Shown in pieces: positions 34,570-45,329 of a stretch of DNA of 64,000 nucleotides. Below the pieces are notes generated by a model. It was not told the DNA's origin. It did not search any database and saw only the letters and a list, made by a program, of their open reading frames with translations. The position numbers and the translations under genes were made by a program. The stretch's first letter is position 1, and every line of letters starts with the position of its first letter. This stretch comes from Polytrichum commune (lineage: Eukaryota > Streptophyta > Polytrichopsida > Polytrichales > Polytrichaceae), in the NCBI GenBank assembly GCA_950295325.1, contig OX485806.1, positions 15,812,001 to 15,876,000 of the forward strand, in the 5' to 3' direction.

Positions 34570-35400
34570 CTACAATAATCAATAGCGAATAGGAGTACGT
34601 ATATATGAAAACCCATTGTTAATGGGTGTTTGCAGTCCTTCCTTGCTACAATTACTCTTTTGTTGCTAGTCATTTCCAAGCCTTGCAAAAACACCTCCCA
34701 ACCTAGTGCATCTCTAGAAAACTCCTTTGACGTATGATCGCCTTAAACTTATGTTTAAGGCTAAAAAATATGTCTTGGACGCTACCTACGAGCTCATGTT
34801 TTTGGTCTGAATGGCCAACTTTTAGATGTTGTTTCCATAATATAAGCTTAGAGCTGGCATCTCTAACCTTCTACAACCTATAGTGGAGTTTTCGGGTCCT
34901 TATGACTAGCTGACGTTTTTGGTCAAAGGTGGTTTTCGCAAACCGAATCCAGATCCAACGTTTCTAAGCTTCAACCAACCCGTGGTACATTTTTCAAGTC
35001 ATTCTAACTACTTGCTCTAGACGTCTCCTATGAGTGTCACGTTCGCGCATACCCACCCTTTCTACTTTCTAATGCATTCTTTGTTCCTACATGACAAGTT
35101 GTCCAATGCACATTTTCAATAACACCTTCAACACCTTTGTCTTGCCAACACTAAGGACTATGTTATCTTAGAAGGAGAGCAGTAATAGGAGAATGCCAAC
35201 AATGAATCTACTCTTCAAATCCCTCTTTCAACACTTTGTTGCTTGTTTTCCAAGACTGTTGTCCGTCTGGACTGCCTCACATTTCTAGGTCTAAACTTAC
35301 AAGCATACACACCTTCTCTAAGAGTCTAAGCTATCTTCACATATGTGTACTAAGAGAGCCAAAAGGTTCTAGGACAATCTTTATATACCTCAAAACAACT
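34570..35400 (-). repeat. Repeat R1, copy c (right inverted repeat, longer than the left)
   Basis: The first 420 bp mirror 29,517-29,930. The remainder to about 35,400 aligns only with copy a (17,700-18,150), including AGAGAGCCAAAAGGTTCTAG and GCCAACAATGAATCTACTC. This shows that the family unit is at least 0.85 kb and that the left copy b is truncated. Confidence 0.82.
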
Positions 35401-36010
35401 ACCTACTAGGTGGGTCAGCTTGGTAGGTTACCACCCTGTCAAAACACTGCAACTAGCTGTCCTCACGCGTTTTTGCCCTTTGTCCAATACATGACCAACT
35501 GGCACACTGAGGTCATAAAAAATGATCAACTAGTCACAGAAATGCAATGCTATTTAATAACTTTGGACCAACAAGTCATTATCTGACCAACTAAATTATT
35601 AACACCAAATAATTACTACTACTGAATAAATTGCTCAGTAGTAAAACAATAAAAAAACCAATTAGTGGACGTTTTAACAACTAATTGCATTAGGGACAAA
35701 TTTGACGTCAACTAGTAAACTAGCATTCTTTTTCCCTTTCGACAATTCGCGACCAACTAGTCAGTTTTTGATGGGTTGGTTTACTATGAACATTTTATGT
35801 TCTTAAAACACGGTGCTAACTTCTATCTTATCTATGTTTGTACAAATAAACGAAACCACTATACATATTTGCAAACACACATTCGTAAAAATACGTAATG
35901 TTGATTTACACATTACACATTACACTGATTTATGAACGGTTGTTCGTAAATATGCTACCAAAATCTACTTTAACAATTGAATGTGGATATACTTTATATT
36001 GTGCATAAAG
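35400..36010. other. Intergenic; GACCAACTAGTC-type short repeats
   Basis: Variants of GACCAACTAGTCA occur near 35,488, 35,530, 35,582 and 35,752. A last degenerate copy of the palindrome (TTTATGAACGGTTGTTCGTAAA-like) sits at about 35,930-35,950. Confidence 0.5.
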
Positions 36011-36011
36011 T

Positions 36012-36310
36012 ATGGTCTTGGAGAACACGGTGCCCATTTTCAAGTTCCTCATCTGTGATCTCCCAAGCCCTTGCCTCGTTCTCGGCCAAGAAGTATGCGA
36101 TGAGCTAATTGACAAGAATGGTGTGCCAATGCCCAAGTTTGGTGGTCGAGGCGGAGGGCAACATTTCCTCAAGGTCTTGAGGTCCAAGTTGTGGCTAGAA
36201 GCCCCCCTATTGGAGGGAGTCCCCCACGGGAGCTGGCGAACTCCGGAGAACACCCTCCTCATCGACGACAACACGGCCAAGAGCCTTCTTTGTCCCCTCC
36301 TATTCTTTCA
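36012..36310 (+). pseudogene. FCP1/NLI-interacting-factor-like phosphatase fragment
   Basis: The FCP1-type HAD phosphatase domain removes phosphate from RNA polymerase II tails or related substrates. Here LVLGQEVCDELIDKNG, a FGGRGGGQHFLKVL stretch and ENTLLIDDNTAKSLLCP appear in one frame, matching the second half of the domain. NTLLIDD corresponds to its conserved Asp-Asp motif. The nucleophile motif DxDxT, which should lie upstream, is not visible. After CPL the frame becomes unrelated. The open frame 36,191-36,811 overlaps in another frame and ends in a stretch I cannot assign. It may be a gene fragment carried by a transposon. Confidence 0.5.
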
Positions 36311-36319
36311 CCGTTGCTC

Positions 36320-36811
36320 TCATTTTCTTGCATCTGCATGTTATGCACTTTACGAGCGCCCATCCCAAACCGCCCCTCCTTAATTTACCCACTCCACTCT
36401 GTCTATGATATTGTTTCACAGGTCGCTCCACGCTCGTTTGGTGGCCGACCCTCCTTGACTTCTTCATTGGAGACGCACACAACTCAAGGTTGCATCTTCC
36501 GAGTCCGATCGTTGTTTGGCCCTCCGGAGAAGTGCAAGACATTCTCTCTTGCAGATGCCTTTGTATTCCACTACAATACCACTTCGTACAATTCGGGAGC
36601 GCGTTTGGACATATTGAAGAACGACACATATTCGAGGCCAGTCAACAAACTTGGCTATAGTTGCGGGCCGGAGATTTTCAAAGCTATAAAGGCCATTGGA
36701 GCATTACAGAGAGAAGCCACCGTAAAAGATAAGGACATGGCCACGAGAAAAAATATAGTGGGACGTACTAGTGGGACTATAAACGCCTACGGACTCCCTA
36801 AATGTGTGTAG
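36320..36811 (+). pseudogene. Unrecognised coding-like remnant downstream of the FCP1-like fragment
   Basis: The frame ending at 36,811 contains CIFRVRSLFGPPEKCKTFSL and FKAIKAIGALQREATVKDKD, which look like ordinary protein with balanced composition. I know no family with this pattern. It follows the FCP1-like fragment by less than 200 bp and may have belonged to the same gene or transposon. Confidence 0.3.
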
Positions 36812-36819
36812 GGGTAGAG

Positions 36820-37924
36820 CATAGTGCTTGGTTATCCATTCTATTTGAAGGTCTTCAAGACATTAATGGTATTTCCATTATGTTTGTATTTCAAACCCGT
36901 TGAATAGATTCAATTTCCAATCATTCTCCACATCTTCCTGTCCATTAGCAACAATTTGTCATTTTATACACATATGTTTTCATGTATGGTTCATTTTTTT
37001 GTTCACTTTGATGCATTTATGTTGATGATTATATCCAATGTTATACATATGGTATTTTAATGTTGTTAACATTGGCTAAAATTTGAAAACCCCGTCCTTG
37101 AATAGTCTCAAAATCATCAAAAAGTCTCCGATTACCGCATATAGTGTTCATAGAACGTCCATGTTGTAGCGTATTTAGGTGAGTAGATGCTCCAACATAG
37201 GTAGGACAATGGACTTGCCAATTTAGAACTTTAATGGAACAAAAGTAAGAATTTCTTATCAAGCGTGCATAACATTACATATTGTGCCCTCCATTCTCCA
37301 CCTATTCGTATGACATGATTGAGGGCCATACATGGACCCATACTGATGGGGGAGCCCATGTGTCATGTGCAATGTTGGTTACTTTATTTTTATACACTAA
37401 ATTTGAAGTACTGCTACTGGTTGGTGACATTAGGTATGTTCAATTGCATTATGGCCGGGCCCTGCAACTTAGGGAAACGTGGGAATATATAAAGCAAGGA
37501 ACATGAAGGCCAACAACAAAATGGCGGTTACTTATGTGAACCCAACAATCCGTACAGGTGTCTAATTAGACTAACCCAGTCTAAACATTTGAATCCAACA
37601 ACACAATTGAGGATCTAACAACTGGGTCCAAAGGCCCCACAAAACACACAAAATCACCTTTGTAATTTTATGTGGCATGTCAATTGTGGTCCCACACTCT
37701 CACAACCACGAGGTTTAGGTGAGGCCGTATTCAAGAAGCATCTCAACTTCCGCAAAAGGTGGGACATGACTTAAGAGAGTAACACAAACTGATAGGCATG
37801 CATTACCACAATAGGCTTTGAAATATTTAGGCTTCGATTTTCTTGTTGTAGGAAACGGTGATTTTGATTTAAATACTTTGAGACGCATCGAAAAAATAAA
37901 ATAAAAATAGTAATAGGGTCTAAA
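36820..37924. other. Intergenic with an inverted piece of the edge-gene repeat
   Basis: The minus strand of 37,075-37,155 contains AACACTATATGCGGTAATC followed by GGAGACTTT, matching the landmark word at 27,484 and 62,741. No intact gene was recognised. Confidence 0.5.
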
Positions 37925-38427
37925 GGTCGCTTCACACTATAGCCGTCAAAGTCAAGAGGCTATGGGATTGAATGGCCAAACTTTGTCAAGAGTCCAAAGA
38001 AATGGGCTGAAAATAGCCAATAAAACATAGGAATTGGAGCCTTCGGCTGGGCATAGTGTGAAGCCTCCAAAGGCCAAGCCCAAAGTTCAAAGGAAAAAAG
38101 AGCATCCCACTTTACTCCCTCCCCAAAACAACCACTCCAATCTAACAGCCAATATTTTGTCAGTTTTTTTATTTTTATGTTTTTTGAAAAAAAGATCGAT
38201 GGCCTCTCGACCATAGTTTGGGTTTCCATTCCTGTCTGACCCAAACTTCTTTCGAAAACCCTTCGCCTTGGTCAAAAAAATATTACCATGCAGGCATTTT
38301 GGAAAGTGACGGCCTTGGACTTTAGCCTCTAATGTGAAAAATCTAGAGGTTGAATTCTTGGTTTCTTGCAATCTGATGGGTGGAAATCGACGGTCTCTCA
38401 ACCTTCGGCTATAGTGTGAAGTGGCCC
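37925..38427. mobile_element. Tourist-like MITE, 503 bp
   Basis: Left end GGTCGCTTCACACTATAGCC; right end the inverse, GGCTATAGTGTGAAGTGGCCC. TAA follows the right end and TAAA precedes the left. The ends resemble those of the 19,204 element, although the interior differs. Non-coding. Confidence 0.72.
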
Positions 38428-40110
38428 TAAGTACTCCAAACTCACCAAAGCCTTGGGAATAGGCCCCATACATAATTGTTTAGTAAGGTGCAGATGATAT
38501 TGCGTTCAATGTAGAAGACAACCGTAGTCTCAATAAGCAAAGGCAATTTGGCTTTACATTGCTTGAGAAAGTGACTGTGCCATATGGCTATTTCAAAGAG
38601 TCCAACACGATTAAATTGGTGAAATTATGAGATAACACTCAAGTGTCAAAATAATGGCTATTAATGTGTGAATTGTTGGCCAAATACCAAAAGTATGACA
38701 AGGGCTTCATGAGGCTTCACAAGATTTGGCCACATGGACTTTCTTTGAGAACGAAGGTTGTTGGGTTCTCCCCCTTTTCTAATGACGAAATGAATCACGG
38801 ATGAAAGTCAACCTAGAAGTCCTTGCACTACACGGAACATTGCATGTAGTGCCATATGGTATTTTATGTCACCGTGGTAAATTCTCTCAAATGACACTTC
38901 CTTTGAATAAGTTTGCAAATATTATCATCCCAATTTACTTTTAGTTCATCCACTTTTGGTATATTTGCCATCCTCATATTTACGTTATGAAATATCATTG
39001 TGGGTGATTGAATTTGGATGAAAAATCACTTAGTAAGTGACAGTTTTTGCAACATTGTAAATCTAGAATGCCCAAGTTTTTTTACAAGGAATGACAAATA
39101 ATGTTAGGTTTACATTTAGTGTTGGTGACACTACAGGGGCGGTTTAGAAATACACTGAATATGATATTTCGTATCATTGACAATTTTCAGAATTACACAA
39201 TGTTATATCTGTTTATTGTATATCTTGTATTTTTACCAACAAATGTTAAATTGGTTTTTTTGGACATTATAGAACATTAACAACTTTAATTAATAAAAAA
39301 TCACATCAATAGTAAATAGATACATCACTATGTAAATCCAAATAGTAAGTGACACTAAATATCATACTTGGTGTTGTATTGAGCAAGACAAATAGAATCG
39401 GTGACACGAAATACAATATTTTGTGTAGTCTCCCATGCATCCACAACTACATTGATATATGCAATTAAGCAGCCCTATGATGTTTTATCATCATTCCACA
39501 CTATTTTGAGTATTTACTATCATACTATCAAAATATATAGTATTTTTTTATTGCGGTTGCTATATGAATGAATAAAAAATAAATAAATTGTAATCTAATT
39601 TTGACCCAAGGTAATTTGCATGGGTACGAGGCAGCCACTTCATGAAGGCAACCTAATTGCATATCAATGTATATTGTTTATGTTCTCAAAGTTTGGTAGA
39701 TTTTGTCCTATATTTTATTATGATTAGGTGAGGATTGAAGAACAAACACCATAAAGACACATGTTTTCAAAGAGATGGATTACGTCTTCAAATTTTATGA
39801 ACTACTCCACACTCAATAGTGAACACGATTAGGAGGACCTATAGTGAGTAGCTAAAGATTTGAGAGTTGTATTATTGATGGAACTTGCCACCACAAGGTA
39901 CCACCTCACCTTATGAATCTCCTTTGGGTTTGGAGTCTAGACCAAATCAGGGTTGTTGACCATGATTTATGTGTTATTTTGACTACCTTCAATTGTAATC
40001 ACTGGGCTCTACATAACTTAAGCATCAACAATTTCACCCTCCCCATGATAAGTGTTGTGAACATGTACCTCTTTTGGGCAATGGAACCCTAAGGGTTGAA
40101 TGTTGTGCGT
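38428..40110. other. Intergenic, AT-rich; no gene recognised
   Basis: Apart from the MITE-like element at 39,120-39,400, no coding or structured signal was recognised. Confidence 0.55.
39120..39400. mobile_element. MITE-like element, family M2, copy a
   Basis: Related to 42,180-42,400 and 61,641-61,866. Shared features are ACACAATG-TATATCTGTTTATTG, ACCAACAAATGTTAAATTG, GGACATTATA and the terminal AAATAGTAAGTGACACTAAA. Inverted ends are imperfect in this copy. Confidence 0.5.
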
Positions 40111-40111
40111 T

Positions 40112-40915
40112 CTCTTGCAATGTCCGGGGAGATTTTTGGGCATAATTGGTCGACATCCTGGTGTTTCTAAGACCAATCACGTACACTCTAACCTCCCTAA
40201 TAATATGCTTGTGGCAACTAAAGTGCATATGATATTAAGGAGGTGGTGTAGTGTTAACATGGATGTGTGATAATAGAGAACTAGTGCAGTGTGTGACATT
40301 ATGGAATAACACAAAATCAACATTGCAATAATGACAATAAATACAACCATGACAATGTGATGCGTGCAAGCATGTGGTTTGAATTCTTTGGTGGATTACT
40401 TCAATGTCAAAACCCATGATATACAAGAGGGAAACGCGACAACAAGGAGGAAGATTTAAACTGAGCACATCCGTTCCCAAGGGTTTTCGGGATAAAGAGA
40501 GGGAATGACATTATGGACAGTGATATGACAGTGGTTAAGATGTACAAGTTGACATCTTCCAGCGTTTCTCTATTACATGGAGGAATATTCCATGAATTCC
40601 TCTAGGTAGAACGGTAATTTTCCCGAACTCTGGATTTGAACGCGTTATTTTTCAATCTTCTATTCTTTTTCTTTTTTCTTTTTCTTTTTGTTGGAACACA
40701 AGAGGCGCTTGACCACCTGGCTGGTTTCCATCAAGTAGAGAGACGATTTCACAACCAGGAATCGAACCGCCATTCACTCCATTCGGTTCGGGTACCTTTC
40801 TTCTATCATCCGGAAGTTTAGAGTCATGTGGGACGAGTGATTTTTACAGTGATCTCAACCACTTTGTTTGGTTTGTAACTAGCGGTCGTTTCTCCCTGTT
40901 CATTGCGCTTGGAGC
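40112..40915 (+). repeat. Repeat S1, copy c, with a ~200-bp insertion
   Basis: S1 landmarks occur at 40,115-40,190, 40,545-40,640 and 40,848-40,915. Between the last two lies about 200 bp with a pyrimidine run and a GGTTCGATTCC-like word on the minus strand. Confidence 0.45.
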
Positions 40916-42180
40916 ATCAAGGCAAGCAAGGGCTGGGAGGGGATGGCGATTGCAAATGATGGCCTGGGCATTTATTGTGAGGCTCTAGCCAAAAGACTTT
41001 CAATGTCTACGGAAGTACTCTAGGCTTCCATGGGCAGTCGGTACCAACACCCATAACGATGGTTTGGTGCACATTTAATTTGATTAGTGTGTACAATAAC
41101 AATGACTTTTATTGCGTTCACATTTCCAAATTGGTGTGGTCAGCATCAATTCGAAGTTGACATGAATTTCGATACAAAGGTCGAGGGTGCTAAAGTTGTC
41201 CATTTAAACATCAAGCATATGTGTTTTTATTATTAGGTGAAGTATACAGTTTATGGTGTTGTTGTCTCTAGGAGATAACGTGGGGCTCCTCTCAGGACCA
41301 CACCCACACTTAGCTTTCATGAGGCTTATGCCCCATCCTCACCTGACTTTACCAAATAACCAAAGCTTTTCCTAAAACCCGGGTAAAGTCCCCTCGGTTA
41401 TAGCAGAGGCATCCGGCTCTCCCAATGCACTTACAAGAACTTGGTCTGGAGATTTTCAAGTAGGTTTTAGTTAAGTAGCTTTCACACATGTTCATTATTT
41501 TATCTACTGAGCAATGAAATGTTGGATAGTTTTTGTCCCATCCCCAAATGCCTCACTACTCATCTATCTCACCATCGGTTTTTGTTAATGGAGTTCCTCG
41601 TGCCTTCATAGCTAAGACTAAAAGCAACCAATCACAAGGGCGGGAGGCGACACTTTTAAAGGTCCTACATTCTTGCCTCATGTCTAGGTATCGATGGGAG
41701 GGTCAGCGCTTGAGGCTTAAGACCTCTACTTTTAAGCCATGCCACATCATTTGCCAACTAGGCTCGGCACTAGATAACGTCGATGGTGTGAAGGCCATGT
41801 TTTTAGAACCAACTTTTAAGCTTAGCTAAAGTTAGGTGGGGAGGGGGCGTTAGTGTGGTCTCCCCTTGATTTATAGCCTCCCCACACCTGCTGGTGGTGA
41901 GGCCAGTCGCCGGCTCCCACCAGCAAGGTCGCACTCTTTAATAACTTTATAGCAGTGGCAACGACTGGCCGCATCGGTCCTGCCACTCGCTCGTTCGCTG
42001 CTGCAATCAGGAAATTCACACGCCGGATACTGTTGTACTATATGATAATCTTGAGCGAGATAATTTCGAGCAAGGTAATTCCGCACTTTTGGATAGTTTC
42101 AAGCGAGATAATTCACTACGTTTTCACTTTCGCAATGAGTGAGTTTATAGAAAGGCCACGGATTCATATTTCTTTTCAAC
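40916..42180. other. Intergenic; no gene recognised
   Basis: The open frame 41,533-41,829 has no recognisable domain. Confidence 0.5.
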
Positions 42181-42400
42181 TACATTGAATATGACGATTA
42201 GGCAAAGCTTACTATATGGAATTACGCAATGCTATATCTATTTACTGCACATTTCATATTGTACCAACAAATGTTAAATTGATAGTTTGGACATTATAAA
42301 ATGTTGACAACTTTACTTGGTAAAAACATATTTCATTAATAAAAGGATATAGCACCATGTAAATACAAATAGTAAGTCACATTACATATCATATTTCACT
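42180..42400. mobile_element. MITE-like element, family M2, copy b
   Basis: Aligns with 39,190-39,380, sharing ACCAACAAATGTTAAATTGA and AATACAAATAGTAAGTCACA. Confidence 0.5.
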
Positions 42401-42404
42401 AATC

Positions 42405-43100
42405 GTCCGTGGAGATTTTTTGGCAAGATAGGTTAAAATTCTATTCTTTCCAAGTCCGATTGGTTACACGTTGTGTGAATATCTTATTCATTATTGAGGT
42501 GAATATTTTCTCTTCCAACCTTTTTGTTTCACAAGTGCATGTGCCTAAGGTAAGGTACTTAAAATAAGCAGGTCTTAAACAAGACTCTTGTTAGCGACAC
42601 ACCCTCTTATTGTAAGATATGAAACATAGAAATAATGCAAGTATATGATTGGAAGTGAATTCAAGTCATGTCCATAGTCATTTCTTTGCTAGTTGTCAAA
42701 GCTCGTGTGAATATTTTATTCATAATCAAATTAATTTTTTTCTTTCTCATTAAAAGACATATAGGTTTTCCTAATAGTTGTATAAACTTATGTGTTCAAT
42801 TCAAAAATCAACAAACATGCACTTCCAATAACCACAACTAAATCATGTAATTATTCTATAGATTACTACACTATGATTTTCGTTTGATGTATCATCGTAG
42901 ATTTGTTGATGCAATGCAATTTTACAGATGTACATATGATGAACAAAAGTTGTAGAACAAGAAAATAAACCTAATAATACCAACATACCCATTACAATTC
43001 ATTAATACAAGGTAAAATAAAACTTGTATGTATTTTCTCACAATGTTTTATACAAATGTAAAATCAAAATTGTTTCAAATTTTCCTTCCAATAACTAAAT
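42405..43100. other. S1 fragment followed by AT-rich intergenic DNA
   Basis: 42,405-42,480 matches the beginning of S1 (GTCCGTGGAGATTTTTTGGC). The remainder shows no feature until decayed transposase coding sequence begins near 43,100. Confidence 0.45.
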
Positions 43101-44162
43101 AAGCTATATCTTATCCTATTGCTTGCTCTAGATGTAGCTTGCTCATGTACTGGTTGTCTTGGTCTGTTTAGGTTGATGTCATTTAATGTTGCATCTTCCA
43201 ATTCTTCTTCTTCCATAATTGTAGTATCGTTTTAAATATGACAGAAGTTGTGTAAAACACAACAAACAATCATTATAAGAGGTGCATATTATATCCCCAC
43301 ATTTATATTCTTTAGAATTCTTTAGAATAGACCATTTATATTTTAATATTCCGAATGCATTCTCAATTCATACTCAATTTTTTTTTCATATTCTCGTCAT
43401 ATGCATTTTGATCAACATTTCATGTCGTGAAAGGCATATCTGCAGTGAAAGGCTTTTGAATATGTGTCAAAATAGGATAAGCAGAGTCACCCACTACATA
43501 TGATAAGATTTGTAGTCCTTCAATTGTGACAACATGTTCTTGCAATATTTTTTTCCTCATTAATTTTTTTGTAGAATGAAGATTGTCTTAAGTGAACCAC
43601 ATCATGAGTCCCTCCTGGAGCTCTCACACATACATCCCAAAAAATCTTTTCACTGTCACACACACCTTGCAATAACACACTATAAATATCATGTCTACAC
43701 CAATAATCACCTAAGATAAATGATTGTGGTGGTTTGCGATATAATTTGCAATGTGTTCCGTCTATTGCCCCACACATATTTGGTAGCCTAGTGATATTGT
43801 GGAAGCCTACTATAATATTGGCAAGCCTAGCACCTGAAGGTATGCAAATATGTTTTTAATAATTTGTCCTTATCGGCTAAGGCATGACATATCAATAAAG
43901 TATATTTGTACAGAGTGAAACCCCCACAAGGAAAGATTTCACCCACCTCCACATTATCAAGACATTTTGCCAACTTATGTAATATCATAGCTACATCTTT
44001 TGTGACAGGAAGTGCTTCTCTGTATTGTGTATGTTGATGTTCAATGTACGGCCTTAAAAGCTCGACTAACTCCAAGAAGGTAGCATACTTCATCCGAAAG
44101 TCACGAATCCTTAATCTATCCCTCACACCTTCATTCATATTATAAACATTATTATACATTGC
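43100..44162 (-). pseudogene. PIF/Harbinger transposase (DDE_Tnp_4), decayed
   Basis: Harbinger transposases cut and move DNA at TWA targets. The N-terminal part (44,159-43,827) has FRMKYATFLELVELLRPYIE, a KDVAMILHKLAKCLDNVEVG helix-turn-helix-like region and HALADK. After a frameshift, 43,777-43,520 gives CGAIDGTHCKLYRKPPQS with the first catalytic Asp, then DIYSVLLQGVCDSEKIFWDV and GGTHD. The third acidic region continues toward 43,100 in several frames (SKAFHCRYAF near 43,450). Stops and frameshifts show it is inactive. A coiled-coil gene lies 0.5 kb away in divergent orientation, as in two-gene Harbinger elements. Confidence 0.85.
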
Positions 44163-44670
44163 AGTCCATCAATGCAACAATCTTGGGAAAACCCACCATT
44201 CCCTTGGCAGATGTATGTTTCTACGTCAGAGTCTCAAACTTTTGACATATGCAACTAACCAAATTATGTATAATATCGGATACACTTCATTGTCATTGTG
44301 AAAATCACGAATATTAAGATCCATTATTTTGGCAAGCTCTTACCGTTTCAAGTGTAAGAATCTTGAAAAAACTTCATAAATTACATATAAATTGATTAAT
44401 ATAAACTGATTTGTTGGTTATGGATTGCCTAAATATGATAATTTGGGTTTTACGTAAAAAAATTATTTTTGATATGTGCTTTTAATTTATTCATGAGTTT
44501 ATCTTTTTTACTTTTATTTTTTACATATGTCTTTTATTTTATTCATGAGTTTCTTTTACTTTACTTTTACTTTTAATCTTTATTTTAAAGCATTAAAAAT
44601 TTATCTTCACACTTATGTATATAAAGCAACATAAATTAATATTGTTGTTGAAAATCATTATTGTGCAAAC

Positions 44671-45324
44671 ATGGCTAAAGTTGGTAGAGGTAGAGGTCAT
44701 AGAGGTGAAGGTCGGGACAAAATATGGGGTCAAACACCTAAAACTCAACGAATAGTAGGTGCAATTGATGTTGGAGATTCACAAGAAGATGTTGAGGCAA
44801 TTGATGTTGGAGATTCACAAGAAGATGTTGAGGCAGTTGATGTTGGAGGTCCTAGTGAGCCATCTGGTTTGGGTTTAAACAAACCAATTAAAGTTGATAC
44901 ATACAAAACTCCACCAAGAAAATCCTCAAGACGAAAGAACAATAACGAACAAACACCCCCACAAAAGCTAACACCAAAGACAAAGGCTACTATTTCGCCT
45001 AATGTATCAGGTGGGAAAGCAACTCAAAAGAGAAAAGGAACAAATTACGAAGCTGAGGAGAATATATTCAAAGGATTGGAAAGAATTGCACAAATTTTTT
45101 TGAAGATGGAAGAATCTAGATTACAAGCAATGCTTAAACTTGAAGCAGACCGGGCCAGTAGGGAACTCGCAATGACGAAAATGAAGTTGGAGACACATGA
45201 AAGGATTGCTAAAGAGAGGAGAGAAAGTGATGAAAGAATAGCAACACAAAACATTTTCTTTCAAATAGAAATTCAAAAGTTAAAGGCACATCTTAAAAGT
45301 GGACCGGGAGGACCCTCTTCTTGA
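44671..45324 (+). CDS. Harbinger-associated second ORF, coiled-coil protein (217 aa)
   Basis: Intact 217-codon frame from ATG 44,671 to TGA 45,322. It begins MAKVGRGRGHRGEGRDKIWG, then carries two exact and one diverged copies of an acidic repeat (AIDVGDSQEDVE) at about residues 30-58, a basic Pro/Lys-rich stretch (TPPRKSSRRKNNNEQTPP) and a long charged coiled coil from about 125 to 210. The C-terminus is KSGPGGPSS. In Harbinger transposons a second gene encodes a Myb/SANT-type partner that brings the transposase to the nucleus. The Myb helices are not visible here, so this may be a variant or shortened partner. Its divergent placement supports the link. Confidence 0.6.
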   Translation: MAKVGRGRGHRGEGRDKIWGQTPKTQRIVGAIDVGDSQEDVEAIDVGDSQEDVEAVDVGGPSEPSGLGLNKPIKVDTYKTPPRKSSRRKNNNEQTPPQKLTPKTKATISPNVSGGKATQKRKGTNYEAEENIFKGLERIAQIFLKMEESRLQAMLKLEADRASRELAMTKMKLETHERIAKERRESDERIATQNIFFQIEIQKLKAHLKSGPGGPSS

Positions 45325-45329
45325 AACAC

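Noticed and set aside
40700-40770. tRNA gene or SINE head on the minus strand
   Set aside because: B-box and A-box-like words are present but in the wrong order for a tRNA promoter.
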